Shown piece after piece: positions 35,773 through 43,681 of a stretch of 64,000 nucleotides of DNA (position 1 is its first letter; every line of letters begins with the position of its first letter). Both the position numbers and the translations under genes were made by a program. The stretch covers positions 1,418,501 through 1,482,500 of the forward strand of contig NZ_JAIWOU010000001.1 of the NCBI RefSeq assembly GCF_021295395.1, read 5' to 3'. This DNA is from Komagataeibacter sp. FNDCR2. Lineage in GTDB: Bacteria; Pseudomonadota; Alphaproteobacteria; Acetobacterales; Acetobacteraceae. Under the pieces are notes generated by a model. That model saw nothing but the letters and a program-made list of their open reading frames with translations, was not told the origin of the DNA and searched no databases.

Positions 35773-36315
35773 ATGACACTTTATGGCGCAAGCACCGAAT
35801 ATGTCCTGCACAGCCTGCTATGGCTGGTCGATAATCCTGAACCTGTCAGCAGCCTTGATCTGGCGGAACTGCAGGATATCCCTGCGGCGTTTGTCGCCAA
35901 GCTGCTTCCCAAGCTGGAAAAGGCAGGGGTTCTCGCCGCGTCCGAAGGTCTGAAAGGCGGTTACAGGCTGGCCAGGCCGGCCGGGGAAATCAGCGTGCTG
36001 GCCATTGTGGATGCGGTTGAAGGCCAGAAGAGCCTTTTCAACTGCCAGGAAATCCGTGGTCGCTGCGCCCTTTTCGATCAACGGCCACCCGAATGGGCGA
36101 CACGGGGCGTGTGCGGAATTCATGGCGTTATGCTGCGGGCCGAGCAGGCCATGCGGCGGGAGCTGGCGGAGACATCGCTTGCCGATCTGGCCAGATCAGT
36201 CCGCAACAAGGCCCCTGCCCCCTTCTTTGGAGAGGCACAGTCATGGTTCGACGAACGTGTTCAGACCCGTCGGACCCGCAAGGTCAGGCAACGCAGAAGA
36301 TCAGCGAACTCCTGA
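35773..36315 (+). CDS. Rrf2-family transcriptional regulator
   Basis: 180 residues. Starts with YGASTEYVLHSLLWL and the winged helix VSSLDLAELQDIPAAFVAKLLPKLEKAGVL (about residues 24-57), then GLKGGYRLARP (wing). Three cysteines, Cys91, Cys98 and Cys114, match the spacing region where Rrf2 proteins such as IscR/NsrR bind an Fe-S cluster or sense redox, although spacing is wider. A basic tail (RTRRTRKVRQRRR) is unusual. It leads a probable operon with the cupin and epimerase genes. The operator touches the start codon. Confidence 0.9.
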   Translation: MTLYGASTEYVLHSLLWLVDNPEPVSSLDLAELQDIPAAFVAKLLPKLEKAGVLAASEGLKGGYRLARPAGEISVLAIVDAVEGQKSLFNCQEIRGRCALFDQRPPEWATRGVCGIHGVMLRAEQAMRRELAETSLADLARSVRNKAPAPFFGEAQSWFDERVQTRRTRKVRQRRRSANS

Positions 36316-36350
36316 AACATCATAAGCCTCTCGCAACAGGAACATCGAAT

Positions 36351-36740
36351 ATGCGTAAGTTTATTGCTCTGGGTGCCATAGCTGCAAGTTTCTGCACCCA
36401 TTCCCTTCACGCGGCCACCAGGGTCACGCCCCTGACAGCACATGATCTGCAAGGCATTCCCGGCAGGGAAGGTGCCATGCTGACAGTCGATTACGGGCCC
36501 GGAGATTCAGATCCGATCCACAGGCACAATGCCTCGGTATTTGTGTATGTGCTGAAAGGAACCGTCATCATGCAGGTCAAGGGCGGGGAGCCCGTTACGC
36601 TGAAAGAAGGGCAGACATTCTTCGAAGGACCGAACGATGTCCATCTCGTCGGACGCAATGCCAGCCAGACGGAGCCCGCCCGTTTCCTTGCGTTCTTCGT
36701 CAAGGACAAGACTGCGCCCTTCGTTTTTCCTGCAAATTGA
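36351..36740 (+). CDS. Exported cupin-domain protein
   Basis: 129 residues with a signal peptide (MRKFIALGAIAASFCTHSLHA) and one conserved cupin barrel: DPIHRHNASVFVYVLKG (metal-binding His-x-His and Glu-equivalent motif) and EGQTFFEGPNDVHLVGRN (second motif). Small periplasmic cupins bind metals or act as enzymes; substrate unknown. It starts 35 bases after the Rrf2 stop. The open frame extends upstream over the Rrf2 gene but only the ATG at 36351 gives a signal peptide. Confidence 0.85.
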   Translation: MRKFIALGAIAASFCTHSLHAATRVTPLTAHDLQGIPGREGAMLTVDYGPGDSDPIHRHNASVFVYVLKGTVIMQVKGGEPVTLKEGQTFFEGPNDVHLVGRNASQTEPARFLAFFVKDKTAPFVFPAN

Positions 36741-36761
36741 TCTGAAGGATATCAAAGCATC

Positions 36762-37670
36762 ATGAAGGTTCTTGTCGCTGGCGCCAGCGGCGCATTGGGT
36801 CGCCCGCTGATCACGCGCCTGCAGGACGCGGGGCATGAAGTCTGGGGACTGGCCCACCGCCCTGACAGCCTTGAAGCAATTGAAAGGCTTGGCGCATGTC
36901 CCGTGAAGGCCGATGCGCTCGACCGGGCTGGCATTTTCACACTTGTCGAGCAAATTCGCCCGGAAGTGGTCATCGACCAGCTTACCTCCCTTCCCGCCAG
37001 CCCTTTCGATCTGTCCGCACGCATCCCCGCCGACTGCAGGCTGCGTCTGGAAGGGGGCAGCCATCTGTTCGATGCTGCCCGGACCTGGCACGTGCGGCGC
37101 TATATCCAGCAGTTGTCAGGATTTTATCTGGATGGCGGAGAGGAACTGGCGACGGAGGCTTCGCCGCTGAGGGTCAATGCTCCGGGCACGATCGGTGAAA
37201 GTGCCCGCATGTATGCGGCACTGGAAAAGCGGGTTATGAGTGCGCCGATGATGGAAGGCATCGGGCTCCGTTACGGGTTCTTCTACGGCCCCGGCACCTG
37301 GTACTGGCCAGATGGCGCGTTCAGCCGCCATCTTGAACAGGGCGAAGTTTCCCTGATCGGCGCGGGCCGCAGCATATTTTCTTTCATTCATGTGGACGAT
37401 GCTGCCCGGGCGACGGTAGCGGCACTAACAGCCCCAACGGGGATCTACAACATTGTCGACAGTCAGCCGACAAAAATATCCGAATGGTTGCCAGCCTATG
37501 CAGACTGGATCGGCGCAAATGTTCCGTCCAATCTGGGCGAGCAGGAGGCCCTGCGCCTGATAGGCGAGGAAAGCATCTATTACCAGAACAGTCTGACGGG
37601 CGCGTGCAATCGAAAGGCCCTGAATATGCTGGGTTTCCATCCGCAGCGGCTTCCGTGGCTCGATAGGTGA
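36762..37670 (+). CDS. NAD(P)-dependent epimerase/dehydratase-like protein
   Basis: 302 residues, extended short-chain dehydrogenase fold. The Rossmann motif is GASGALG at residues 7-13 (VLVAGASGALGRPL). The catalytic Tyr-x-x-x-Lys region is less clear (ARMYAALEKRV around residue 150 fits). FHVDDAARATVAAL-like wording late in the protein (SFIHVDDAARATVAAL) is typical of the family. It starts 21 bases after the cupin gene, so it is likely controlled by the Rrf2 regulator. Substrate unknown. Confidence 0.87.
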   Translation: MKVLVAGASGALGRPLITRLQDAGHEVWGLAHRPDSLEAIERLGACPVKADALDRAGIFTLVEQIRPEVVIDQLTSLPASPFDLSARIPADCRLRLEGGSHLFDAARTWHVRRYIQQLSGFYLDGGEELATEASPLRVNAPGTIGESARMYAALEKRVMSAPMMEGIGLRYGFFYGPGTWYWPDGAFSRHLEQGEVSLIGAGRSIFSFIHVDDAARATVAALTAPTGIYNIVDSQPTKISEWLPAYADWIGANVPSNLGEQEALRLIGEESIYYQNSLTGACNRKALNMLGFHPQRLPWLDR

Positions 37671-37763
37671 ATCGAGGCGTATTCCCTTCAGGTGGAATAT
37701 ATCACGTCCGTTCATGGTATAGCCTCGTACGTCTCATCAAGCTGGCGCGCGGTCTGATCAGCG

Positions 37764-37913
37764 GATAGGGGCAAGGGGGCCAAGGACTTTCGGGTTCGTA
37801 GCCCGCGCTTTCAGGAAGGCAATGTCGAACATAATCTGGCCCTTGTGGAAACATTGCGCAAAATTACCACCACCAAAGGCGCGAGCATGGCCCAACTGGA
37901 AATCCCCTTGGTA
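37764..37913 (+). pseudogene. Aldo/keto reductase fragment
   Basis: About 50 codons of a C-terminal aldo/keto reductase segment in one frame: FRVRSPRFQEGN, NLALVETLRKI, TTTKGASMAQLEIPLV. In intact enzymes this is the 'F..NLALVEALREIA..KGVTVAQLAIAWV' region. No N-terminal TIM-barrel part or proper end is present, so it is a remnant. Confidence 0.65.
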
Positions 37914-38850
37914 TCCTTGCACACATCGCGCGGAATGGCGGCGCAGGCGATCTCGAAACTATCCCCGGCGACGGTCATGATGCCTGTGACCCGGTCGGGA
38001 TCAGCTTTACGTTCGGGGCGGTTGGTCCCGTTCGCATGACACGCCCAAAGATGAAGCGCATCTCGGGTCCGTGGCTGAACGGGTAATGTCCGAAATCACG
38101 CCGATAAATGACATGCGTTCTACGGCTGCTTACTGCACCCGCAGCATCTCAAGGCCGAAACGCAGCAGACCGGCGCAATCATACGGGTAGTCCGGATGGT
38201 CGCGCAAGAGGACAAATTTCAGATCCGGGGCCTACCCCCAGTCCACCACGCACAGCTCATCATCATAGGCCCGTCCCACACCGAAGCCGTTGAGCAGCAG
38301 GTAGAATTTTGCGAAAGAGCAGATGGCCGTGGCGCAGTTGGTAAACATCTCCATATTGCGATGTGGCTGTGCGCTGTCACCATGCCGGAGATGACACCCC
38401 GAAGTGAGCAACCTTCCGTGGCGATGGCGTTACGGAGTTGCATGATCTCCGGGCCCTCCACCGTGGCCAGCAGCCCGGCATTGCCTTCGGCCACTCGGTC
38501 GGCAACGCGCCCGAAATTCTCCCGGTCAGCAGGGCGGAATACGGCGCGGCGACCGACCGCCCTGCCCGCCGGTAAACAGCGAAAAATCTCGGTCCACACA
38601 CCGGCTATATTATGCGGGCAAGCATGGTCCGTCTTTGGGACCACAGTCGCTCATATTGTGTCTATGGATACATAGTGACAGCGGCCGCACCTTCCTGATC
38701 GCCGTCACCCGCAGTTTTTCCTGATATGCGCCCCGATTTTTTTTGGCTTCTGCTGGAGTGCCTGCCAGAAGAATCATTTCGGTCACTTCGAACGCCTGAG
38801 GGGCGACGTAATCGTCCTAGGGGAGACCACGCAAAAATGATCACGCACAC
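37914..38850. other. Gene graveyard: decayed minus-strand coding fragments
   Basis: About 0.9 kb without an intact gene. On the minus strand, pieces such as VTGIMTVAGDSFEIACAAIPRDVC (37.92-37.99 kb; weakly like the C-terminal disulfide segment of type IV pilins), FGRVADRVAEGNAGLLATVEGPEIMQ and FYLLLNGFGVGRAYDDELCVVDW look protein-like but sit in different frames with stops between them. I cannot name the parents with confidence. Confidence 0.4.
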
Positions 38851-38928
38851 GTGAAATCAAGCAAAACTACGCTGGAGTTTCGCTCCCGATTGCATCCTAT
38901 ACGCATCCTGCGGAATTTTCCGGGCACA

Positions 38929-38957
38929 AAAAAAGCCACCCTTATGGGTGGCTTTTG
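38929..38957. terminator. Strong stem-loop terminator, bidirectional type
   Basis: AAAAGCCACCC-TTAT-GGGTGGCTTTT: 11-base arms with A-tract before and T-tract after, so it can end transcripts from either side. It resembles the terminator behind the rrn operon at 61426. Confidence 0.8.
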
Positions 38958-38980
38958 TGTCTTTTCAGACGGATATGATT

Positions 38981-38995
38981 TGGTTGCGGGGGAAG
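38981..38995. repeat. 15-base copy of a tRNA 3' end (possible attachment-site scar)
   Basis: TGGTTGCGGGGGAAG matches 14 of 15 bases of the 3' end of the initiator tRNA gene at 61478-61492, in the same orientation, but the rest of the tRNA is absent. It follows a terminator hairpin as the real tRNA end does. Confidence 0.45.
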
Positions 38996-39112
38996 ACAAC
39001 CAACGATATTTGCGATTGATGGACCGCGAGATACCCCGTCTCGCCGCATGACAGAGGCACCATGCCAAAGCGCATGGGCGTATCCAACTGGAATCCTTGT
39101 CATAGGCAATCC

Positions 39113-39152
39113 GCCTCATATATGATCCCATATCATGGTCAATATATGAGGC
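39113..39152. promoter_or_regulatory. Inverted-repeat operator of the Xre/RES toxin-antitoxin operon
   Basis: 11-base arms GCCTCATATAT and ATATATGAGGC are separated by 18 bases that contain a further ATGAT-n5-ATCAT repeat. The right arm ends 8 bases before the antitoxin ATG and contributes its GAGG ribosome site, so repressor binding should block initiation. Confidence 0.75.
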
Positions 39153-39160
39153 ACGCCGTC

Positions 39161-39526
39161 ATGTCCGAGATCACATTCCTCGCCGACGCCTTCGATCCAT
39201 CAGGGCTGATCGCGGCGGAACGGCTGAGCAATATGCTACACATCACGAGGAGTGAACTGGCCGCCACGCTGGGCCTGTCACGTGACGCCGTCTCCAAAAG
39301 CGCCCGCCTCGGCCGTCCCGCCACCCAGGCGAGGCTGCGAGACATGGTCGAGATCCTCAATCGCGTCCGACCATGGGCCGGTTCAGCCCAGCAGGCTTTT
39401 GCCTGGTACCGATCACAACCCTTGCCCTCCTTCGGTGATCAGACTGCCGAGGCGCTCGTCCGGGAGGGACGCGCCGATGCCGTCCGACGTTACCTGGATC
39501 GGATTGCGACCGGCGGTTACACGTGA
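39161..39526 (+). CDS. Antitoxin of the Xre/MbcA/ParS family
   Basis: 121 residues. N-terminal Xre-like helix-turn-helix (LSNMLHITRSELAATLGLSRDAVSKSAR) and a C-terminal DUF2384 toxin-binding domain (VRPWAGSAQQAFAWYRSQPLPSFGDQTAEALVREGRADAVRRYLDRI). It should neutralise the RES toxin and repress its own operon at the adjacent inverted repeat. I take ATG 39161 with GAGG upstream; an ATG at 39146 lies inside the operator. It overlaps the toxin by four bases (GTGA). Confidence 0.92.
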   Translation: MSEITFLADAFDPSGLIAAERLSNMLHITRSELAATLGLSRDAVSKSARLGRPATQARLRDMVEILNRVRPWAGSAQQAFAWYRSQPLPSFGDQTAEALVREGRADAVRRYLDRIATGGYT

Positions 39527-40056
39527 GATTTACCGGCCGGGTATTCCGGGCTCATAATCCCCGCTGGTCTTTCACCGCATTATCAGGCGACGGTGCGGCG
39601 CTTCATGGAGGTCGGTTCAATCCGGTCGGCATACCTGCCCTTTACACATCACTTCGGATGGAGACAGCCTGGCTTGAAGCCCAGCAGGGTTTTCCATTCA
39701 AGCCGCAGCCTCTCAATATCTGTGCCTATGATGTCGATAGCGAGCCTGTCCTCGATCTGACCGACCCGTCCAATCTTGATAATCTCGGTTTCTCCTCCTT
39801 CGCCCTCGCCTGTCCCTGGGAAGACCTTTCCGACCAAGGCAAGACGCCGCCGTCATGGGAACTGGCAAAGGCGCTCATAACCGGCGGGATGGCTGGCATT
39901 ATCGTCCCGAGCTTTGCCCCTGGAGCGACGGAAAATGACAGAAATCTCGTCTTCTGGAATTGGTCAGGCGATCCTCCCTCCCGCGCGGCTGTCATTGACG
40001 ACGAGAGCGCCTGCCGGCAACCGCAGCCTCATGGCCATAAACGGACGAGAGAGTGA
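39523..40056 (+). CDS. RES-domain toxin (NAD-degrading family)
   Basis: 177 residues. RES signatures are present: RFTGRVFRAHNPRW with the conserved Arg, GGRFNPVGIPALYTSL (Arg/Tyr region) and the Glu in METAWLEAQQ. Known RES toxins (MbcT, ParT) phosphorolyse or hydrolyse NAD+ or ADP-ribosylate targets. The GTG start overlaps the antitoxin stop. The pair looks complete and active, in a region otherwise full of broken genes. Confidence 0.92.
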   Translation: MRFTGRVFRAHNPRWSFTALSGDGAALHGGRFNPVGIPALYTSLRMETAWLEAQQGFPFKPQPLNICAYDVDSEPVLDLTDPSNLDNLGFSSFALACPWEDLSDQGKTPPSWELAKALITGGMAGIIVPSFAPGATENDRNLVFWNWSGDPPSRAAVIDDESACRQPQPHGHKRTRE

Positions 40057-40189
40057 AATTGCCGAATGGTAGTCGCCCAGCGCCCCGGCTTGGTGACCGG
40101 CTTTATGGGGGATGCGGGAGGTCTGCTTCTGGAACGCCAGCACATGAAAACAGACATCCCTGTATCCGGCGTTGGCGAACGACCCGCCC

Positions 40190-40573
40190 CTACATACTCG
40201 GGTCAATCTCTCTTCCCGCCTGCACCTCGGGATCGTTTTCAAAGGCATGCAGAACGGCTGACCAGAACGCCCGCAGGTTAGGAAAACTGCCCCAATTCGG
40301 TGGTTTTTCAGGGGCAACGGTGGGGTTTATACCGAGCACAACCCAACTGACGCGCTCAATATCCTCGTCACTATAGATCAGGAAATTCCTTAATTCGCCG
40401 ATCGTTTGTATTTTGAATGGCAAATCCCGCGTTTGTGGTTCGTGCTGAATAACTTCACGTAACGTATCGCCAAAGATATCAGCATCTTCGCCGAATGTGC
40501 CGCCACCAAGATTTTTTATACGCGGAAACATATCAAGGATGTCATCATTGGTACAGTTTAACAGTCTGGACAT
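40190..40573 (-). CDS. Putative immunity protein for the RNase A-like toxin
   Basis: 127 residues, acidic, no signal peptide or membrane helix. It directly follows the interrupted toxin gene on the same strand; its ATG (40573) lies inside the last toxin codons, the overlap expected of a toxin-immunity pair. Sequence such as FGDTLREVIQHEP and GRWNFLIYSDEDI-like (ELRNFLIYSDEDIERVSW) resembles the CdiI-type immunity partners of RNase A toxins in style, but I assign function from position only. Intact although the toxin is broken. Confidence 0.65.
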   Translation of the reverse strand: MSRLLNCTNDDILDMFPRIKNLGGGTFGEDADIFGDTLREVIQHEPQTRDLPFKIQTIGELRNFLIYSDEDIERVSWVVLGINPTVAPEKPPNWGSFPNLRAFWSAVLHAFENDPEVQAGREIDPSM

Positions 40574-40759
40574 AATAGGTCATCCCATTGTGTTCTTTTT
40601 TAGTAATTGTAACTTGAATGCGGCGTGCAACTTTGCGTATCCGATCAGCACTCTCGACAACAATAGCTCCACTCCCGGAGATATATCCTTCAATATCTAT
40701 CTTTGTTTCTGTCCTTGCGTTCTTTAGCCAGTCATCAATTTTATGGGAGTTGGTTCTAA

Positions 40760-41642
40760 GAGCCTGTTTGGAAAATCACGGGTGAACGTTTCTGCGCATG
40801 AGATTGGCCCCCATGGCGACGAGAATCATGGCCTTTGACACGTCGATGCGACGTTCGTAATCCCAAACCAGGCGCCGCCATCTGGTCATCCAGCCGAAGG
40901 TTCGCTCCACGACCCATCGGCGCGGCAGTACCTCAAAACCTCTCGCGCCCTCGCGGCGGCGGATGATTTCAAGAACGAAGTCGAGATAAGCCGCCTTATC
41001 CATGAGCCTGAGCCGATCGTAGGCGCCATCGGCGAACAGGTGCTTCACCCAAGGCCAGCGTTTGCGGATGGCATCCAGGATTATCTGGGCACCTGCACTG
41101 TCCGAGATGTCGGCAGAGGTAAGATTGATCATCAACAGGCGTCCATCTGTATCGACGGCAATGTGGCGCTTGCGGCCGACGACCTTCTTGCCGGCGTCGT
41201 AGCCTCTTGTTTCCGCGTGAGGCGCCTTGATGCTTTGGCTGTAGATCACTGCTGCCGTAGGGCTGGCGTCGCGGCCTGTCTGAGCCCGGTCCATCATCAG
41301 TTCCACGTCATGGATGGTCTGGAACAGAAAGCGTCGGGCCAGTTCACGGAACCAGCCGTAAACAGTCCGCCAGTGCCCGAAGTGGATCGGCAGCATCCGC
41401 CAGCCACAGCCCGAACGCACCAGATAGCGCACCGCGTTGATAACCTCGCGGAACTCAATTTCGCGCGGCCTTCCACGACGTCCGGGACGTGGCATCAAAG
41501 GCGCGATCCGCTCCCATTCCTCGTCCGTCATGTCAGACGGATAGCGTTTCATCTTTCGGATGATCCTGGCCATCCGGCCCCTCTGCTCTGACGTCCACAT
41601 CCTGAGCTTGAATCACATCAGACCGATTTTTCAAACAGGCTC
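40760..41642 (-). mobile_element. IS1031-like insertion sequence (IS5 family), 883 bp
   Basis: Ends are GAGCCTGTTTG (40760) and CAAACAGGCTC (41642), inverted repeats of at least 11 bases extending imperfectly to about 17. Flanks are TAA and TTA, a TNA-type 3-base target duplication with one mismatch. It carries one transposase gene on the minus strand and interrupts the RNase A-like toxin. Confidence 0.88.
40776..41600 (-). CDS. IS5-family transposase (IS1031 group)
   Basis: 274 residues, DDE transposase. N-terminal DUF4096-like helix-turn-helix region (MKRYPSDMTDEEWERIAPLMP), catalytic-core markers VIYSQSIKAP (the usual D of 'IDSQ' reads Y-S here), DGAYDRL and WVVERTFGWMTRWRRLVWDYE with the catalytic Glu. 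The first Asp appears replaced (VIYSQS instead of VIDSQS), so this copy may be catalytically dead. It fills almost the whole IS. Start could also be 41573 or 41552. Confidence 0.88.
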   Translation of the reverse strand: MWTSEQRGRMARIIRKMKRYPSDMTDEEWERIAPLMPRPGRRGRPREIEFREVINAVRYLVRSGCGWRMLPIHFGHWRTVYGWFRELARRFLFQTIHDVELMMDRAQTGRDASPTAAVIYSQSIKAPHAETRGYDAGKKVVGRKRHIAVDTDGRLLMINLTSADISDSAGAQIILDAIRKRWPWVKHLFADGAYDRLRLMDKAAYLDFVLEIIRRREGARGFEVLPRRWVVERTFGWMTRWRRLVWDYERRIDVSKAMILVAMGANLMRRNVHP

Positions 41643-42255
41643 TTAGAGCCTGGTGAATAGCATGTTCGGCTTCTTCCTTCGACGTGAAGAATGAAACAAC
41701 AAGATGTTTATCCTTTGTGAACCGGCGTTCGATATATTCGTCGGTTGGATCGACGTGCTTGAGCAAGACATGGCCGCCTCCCTTTTTACGGTCATGTAAC
41801 GGCGCTTCATGGTGGTCGAGATTGAGCCACTTCTGTCGATGGGGTGAGAGAAGGTTCTGGTTGGTAGGCGGTCTTGGCGGTTGAGGGGTATATGGCGAAG
41901 GCCGGTGGAAGTGCTCCGTCGTGATGTCGGCATGCCGGGAGGTCAGTCGGCCTGCATCCGCTGAGGCCACGCGAATGGCCCGAGTGGCCGCGAAAGACCC
42001 CGCTGCATGAAGCGGTCCGCCCGGGATCAGGGCGTCCGCAGCCGCACCTGCCAGATTGGCAATAGCAGGGGGCGCATGCGCCTTCAGGGCCGCGGCGCGG
42101 ACCGCATGTTCGGTCCGGGTCTGTGGTGGTGTGCCGGTGTTCCATGCACGCCGTCCGGCGGTCATCATGTCAACGCCGTGGGCGGCAAGCGCAATGCCGC
42201 CCACTTTGCTGAGCAACGGTTCCGGGGCGGCCAGCAGGCCCGTGGCCCCCGCCAT

Positions 42256-42573
42256 TTCCGCAACCCCGAAGCCGATCGTGCTGATGTTCGCTCATAACAA
42301 ATGTCAGAGCGGGATGCTGGGTTGGTATTTGGCATGGCGTGTCATGAAATGAAGACACAAAAAAACCCGCCGGTGAGGGCGGGCTTTACGTGTCGCATGG
42401 GTGATCCACGCCGTGGCCTATGTCATAGCGCTTTTGGGGAGAATCATGATTTGTGGGAAAGCCCGGATCAGTGAACATCACTATCCGAACTATAGCTCTT
42501 ATATAGCAAAAACTGCGCGCGGATACCAGATGGAAAACAGGTCGACTGGATTCCACCAATGTCCGGTTTTGCA
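42256..42573. other. Intergenic region with terminator hairpin
   Basis: No gene recognised. It holds a hairpin at 42363-42386 (listed separately) and the lost N-terminal side of the toxin pseudogene. The short frames lack coding character. Confidence 0.45.
42363..42386. terminator. GC-rich hairpin with flanking A and T tracts
   Basis: AACCCGCC-GGTGA-GGGCGGGCTTT: stem of about 7 pairs preceded by a run of A and followed by CTTTA. Looks like a rho-independent terminator usable from the minus strand, similar to the hairpins at 38929 and 61426. Confidence 0.6.
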
Positions 42574-42659
42574 AAATCGTTAACCGCATACAGATGTCCG
42601 AAATGAGGGCGGTTGCTGCCTGTCTGATTCCGCATCGTAGATCAGACAGGCAGTTCAGG
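42574..42659 (+). repeat. Dispersed palindromic repeat, copy A
   Basis: Contains CGTTAACCGC, CCGAAATGAGGGCGG and a perfect 13-base inverted repeat (CTGCCTGTCTGAT, 12-base loop, ATCAGACAGGCAG). About three quarters of the bases match copy B at 56395-56480. It lies just past the 3' end of the VOC gene and may also act as its terminator. Confidence 0.6.
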
Positions 42660-42686
42660 TTACTCAGCCGCTCATGCCGGACATCA

Positions 42687-43091
42687 TTATGGGTTTCCCT
42701 GATACGCTTCTACGGGCCGAACCGGCGTTAGTGTCGTGTTTTCGATGAAGTAGCCACCCTTCGCTCGAAAGTAGAAAGACCACGCGCCATGTGCGTCGCG
42801 TGGTACCTGCACCTTCCAGCCGTTCCCGCTCAGGCGCTTATATAGAGCATCGACGTCCTCGCGAGACTTTTGGATGAAACCAATGTACAGGATGTCGAAT
42901 TGCTTGGGATAATCGAAGCCTTCGAGCTTGTTGTCGAAATGATTGACGATCAGCACCAGCCCATCATTGTCCTGCATGATGGCCATCTTGGTTCCTCGCA
43001 CAACGAGAGTGCGCAGGCCGAAATACTGTTCGAACATTGCGCGATCAGCCTCAGTATCGTGGCTGTAGAGGTTGATGTGGTTCAGCTTCAT
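42687..43091 (-). CDS. VOC-family (glyoxalase/bleomycin-resistance-like) protein
   Basis: 134 residues. Vicinal oxygen chelate fold: MKLNHINLYSHDTEADRAMFEQYFGLRTL opens with the metal-ligand His position, and GAWSFYFRAKGGYFIE closes with the usual Glu. FDILYIGFIQKSREDVDALYKRL is the second module. Members bind drugs or catalyse isomerisation/dioxygenation; the role here is open. ATG 43091 has GGAAAGG upstream; the frame continues to 43241 but without family sequence. Confidence 0.85.
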   Translation of the reverse strand: MKLNHINLYSHDTEADRAMFEQYFGLRTLVVRGTKMAIMQDNDGLVLIVNHFDNKLEGFDYPKQFDILYIGFIQKSREDVDALYKRLSGNGWKVQVPRDAHGAWSFYFRAKGGYFIENTTLTPVRPVEAYQGNP

Positions 43092-43681
43092 GACTGTGCC
43101 TTTCCGTTGGTGAGACGGACATGAGCCGGTCGCAACATGGACAACAACGACCGACCACGGACGAGGCCAATCCTCGTCGTGTCCGGCCAAGGCCAAGAGC
43201 GGTCTTACTCGCTCAAGCGTGACTGTCTCTGAAGAGACCACAGGTTGTCACCATACCTGCATCGCTGTCTTTTTAGGCAAAATCAACCTTGCTGACGCCG
43301 GCTGCAGCGGTCAAGCGGCATCTTCCGTCATGTCCGCTTCGTAGAAGCTTATTGAATGACGAAAACGACCAATAATGGGCGAAATTGAGCGAGAGCTGCC
43401 AATCTTCTTAATTTTTGAAACCGACAGACAATTTTGTACGTGGTGGTAGAAATCTGGCTTTACTGTTGGCTAGGAGAGCAAGCAAGCCAACCAATTATTG
43501 AACGACAGGCTGGCAGTGCCCCCGATGAGGTTGCACGCGACCTCCGGGCGGCGATGATGTCGAATCCATGAAAATTCGTATCTCTTTCTTTTGGCATTCT
43601 GAGCGGTGAATAGAAAAGAATCGCGCCATGGCTGATATGAACCGGAATAAAGTGGACGTGCTTTAGGCTCAGGTAATGGTG
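43092..43681. other. 590-base stretch without a convincing gene
   Basis: Possible promoter of the VOC gene on the left. A 73-codon minus-strand frame at 43470-43691 has no ribosome site and no recognisable family, so it is not called. Composition drifts to AT-rich after 43350. Confidence 0.45.

Larger units (their letters stand above)
40545..42255 (-). pseudogene. RNase A-like polymorphic toxin, split by an IS element
   Basis: The upstream part (42255 down to 41646) holds an Ala-rich hydrophobic N-terminus, a His/Pro-rich linker and the start of a bacterial RNase A-like (CdiA-CT type) domain: GGGHVLLKHVDPTDEYIERRF, FFTSKEEAEHAIHQAL. The downstream part (40759 to 40545) continues NSHKIDDWLKNAR, GYISGSGAIVV, RRIQVTITKKEHNGMTYYV. 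Removing the IS at 40760-41642 plus one 3-base target copy restores one open frame across the junction (HQALRTNSHK). No translocation domain is visible upstream; the N-terminus may be truncated as a stop lies 12 codons before the first ATG. Confidence 0.75.

Noticed and set aside
37920..37990. Type IV pilin C-terminal fragment on the minus strand
   Set aside because: Resemblance rests on about 24 residues with no pilin N-terminus; mentioned only as a possibility.
38851..39051. 66-codon frame through the terminator and tRNA-like copy
   Set aside because: It translates a terminator hairpin and a tRNA end, which explains its openness.
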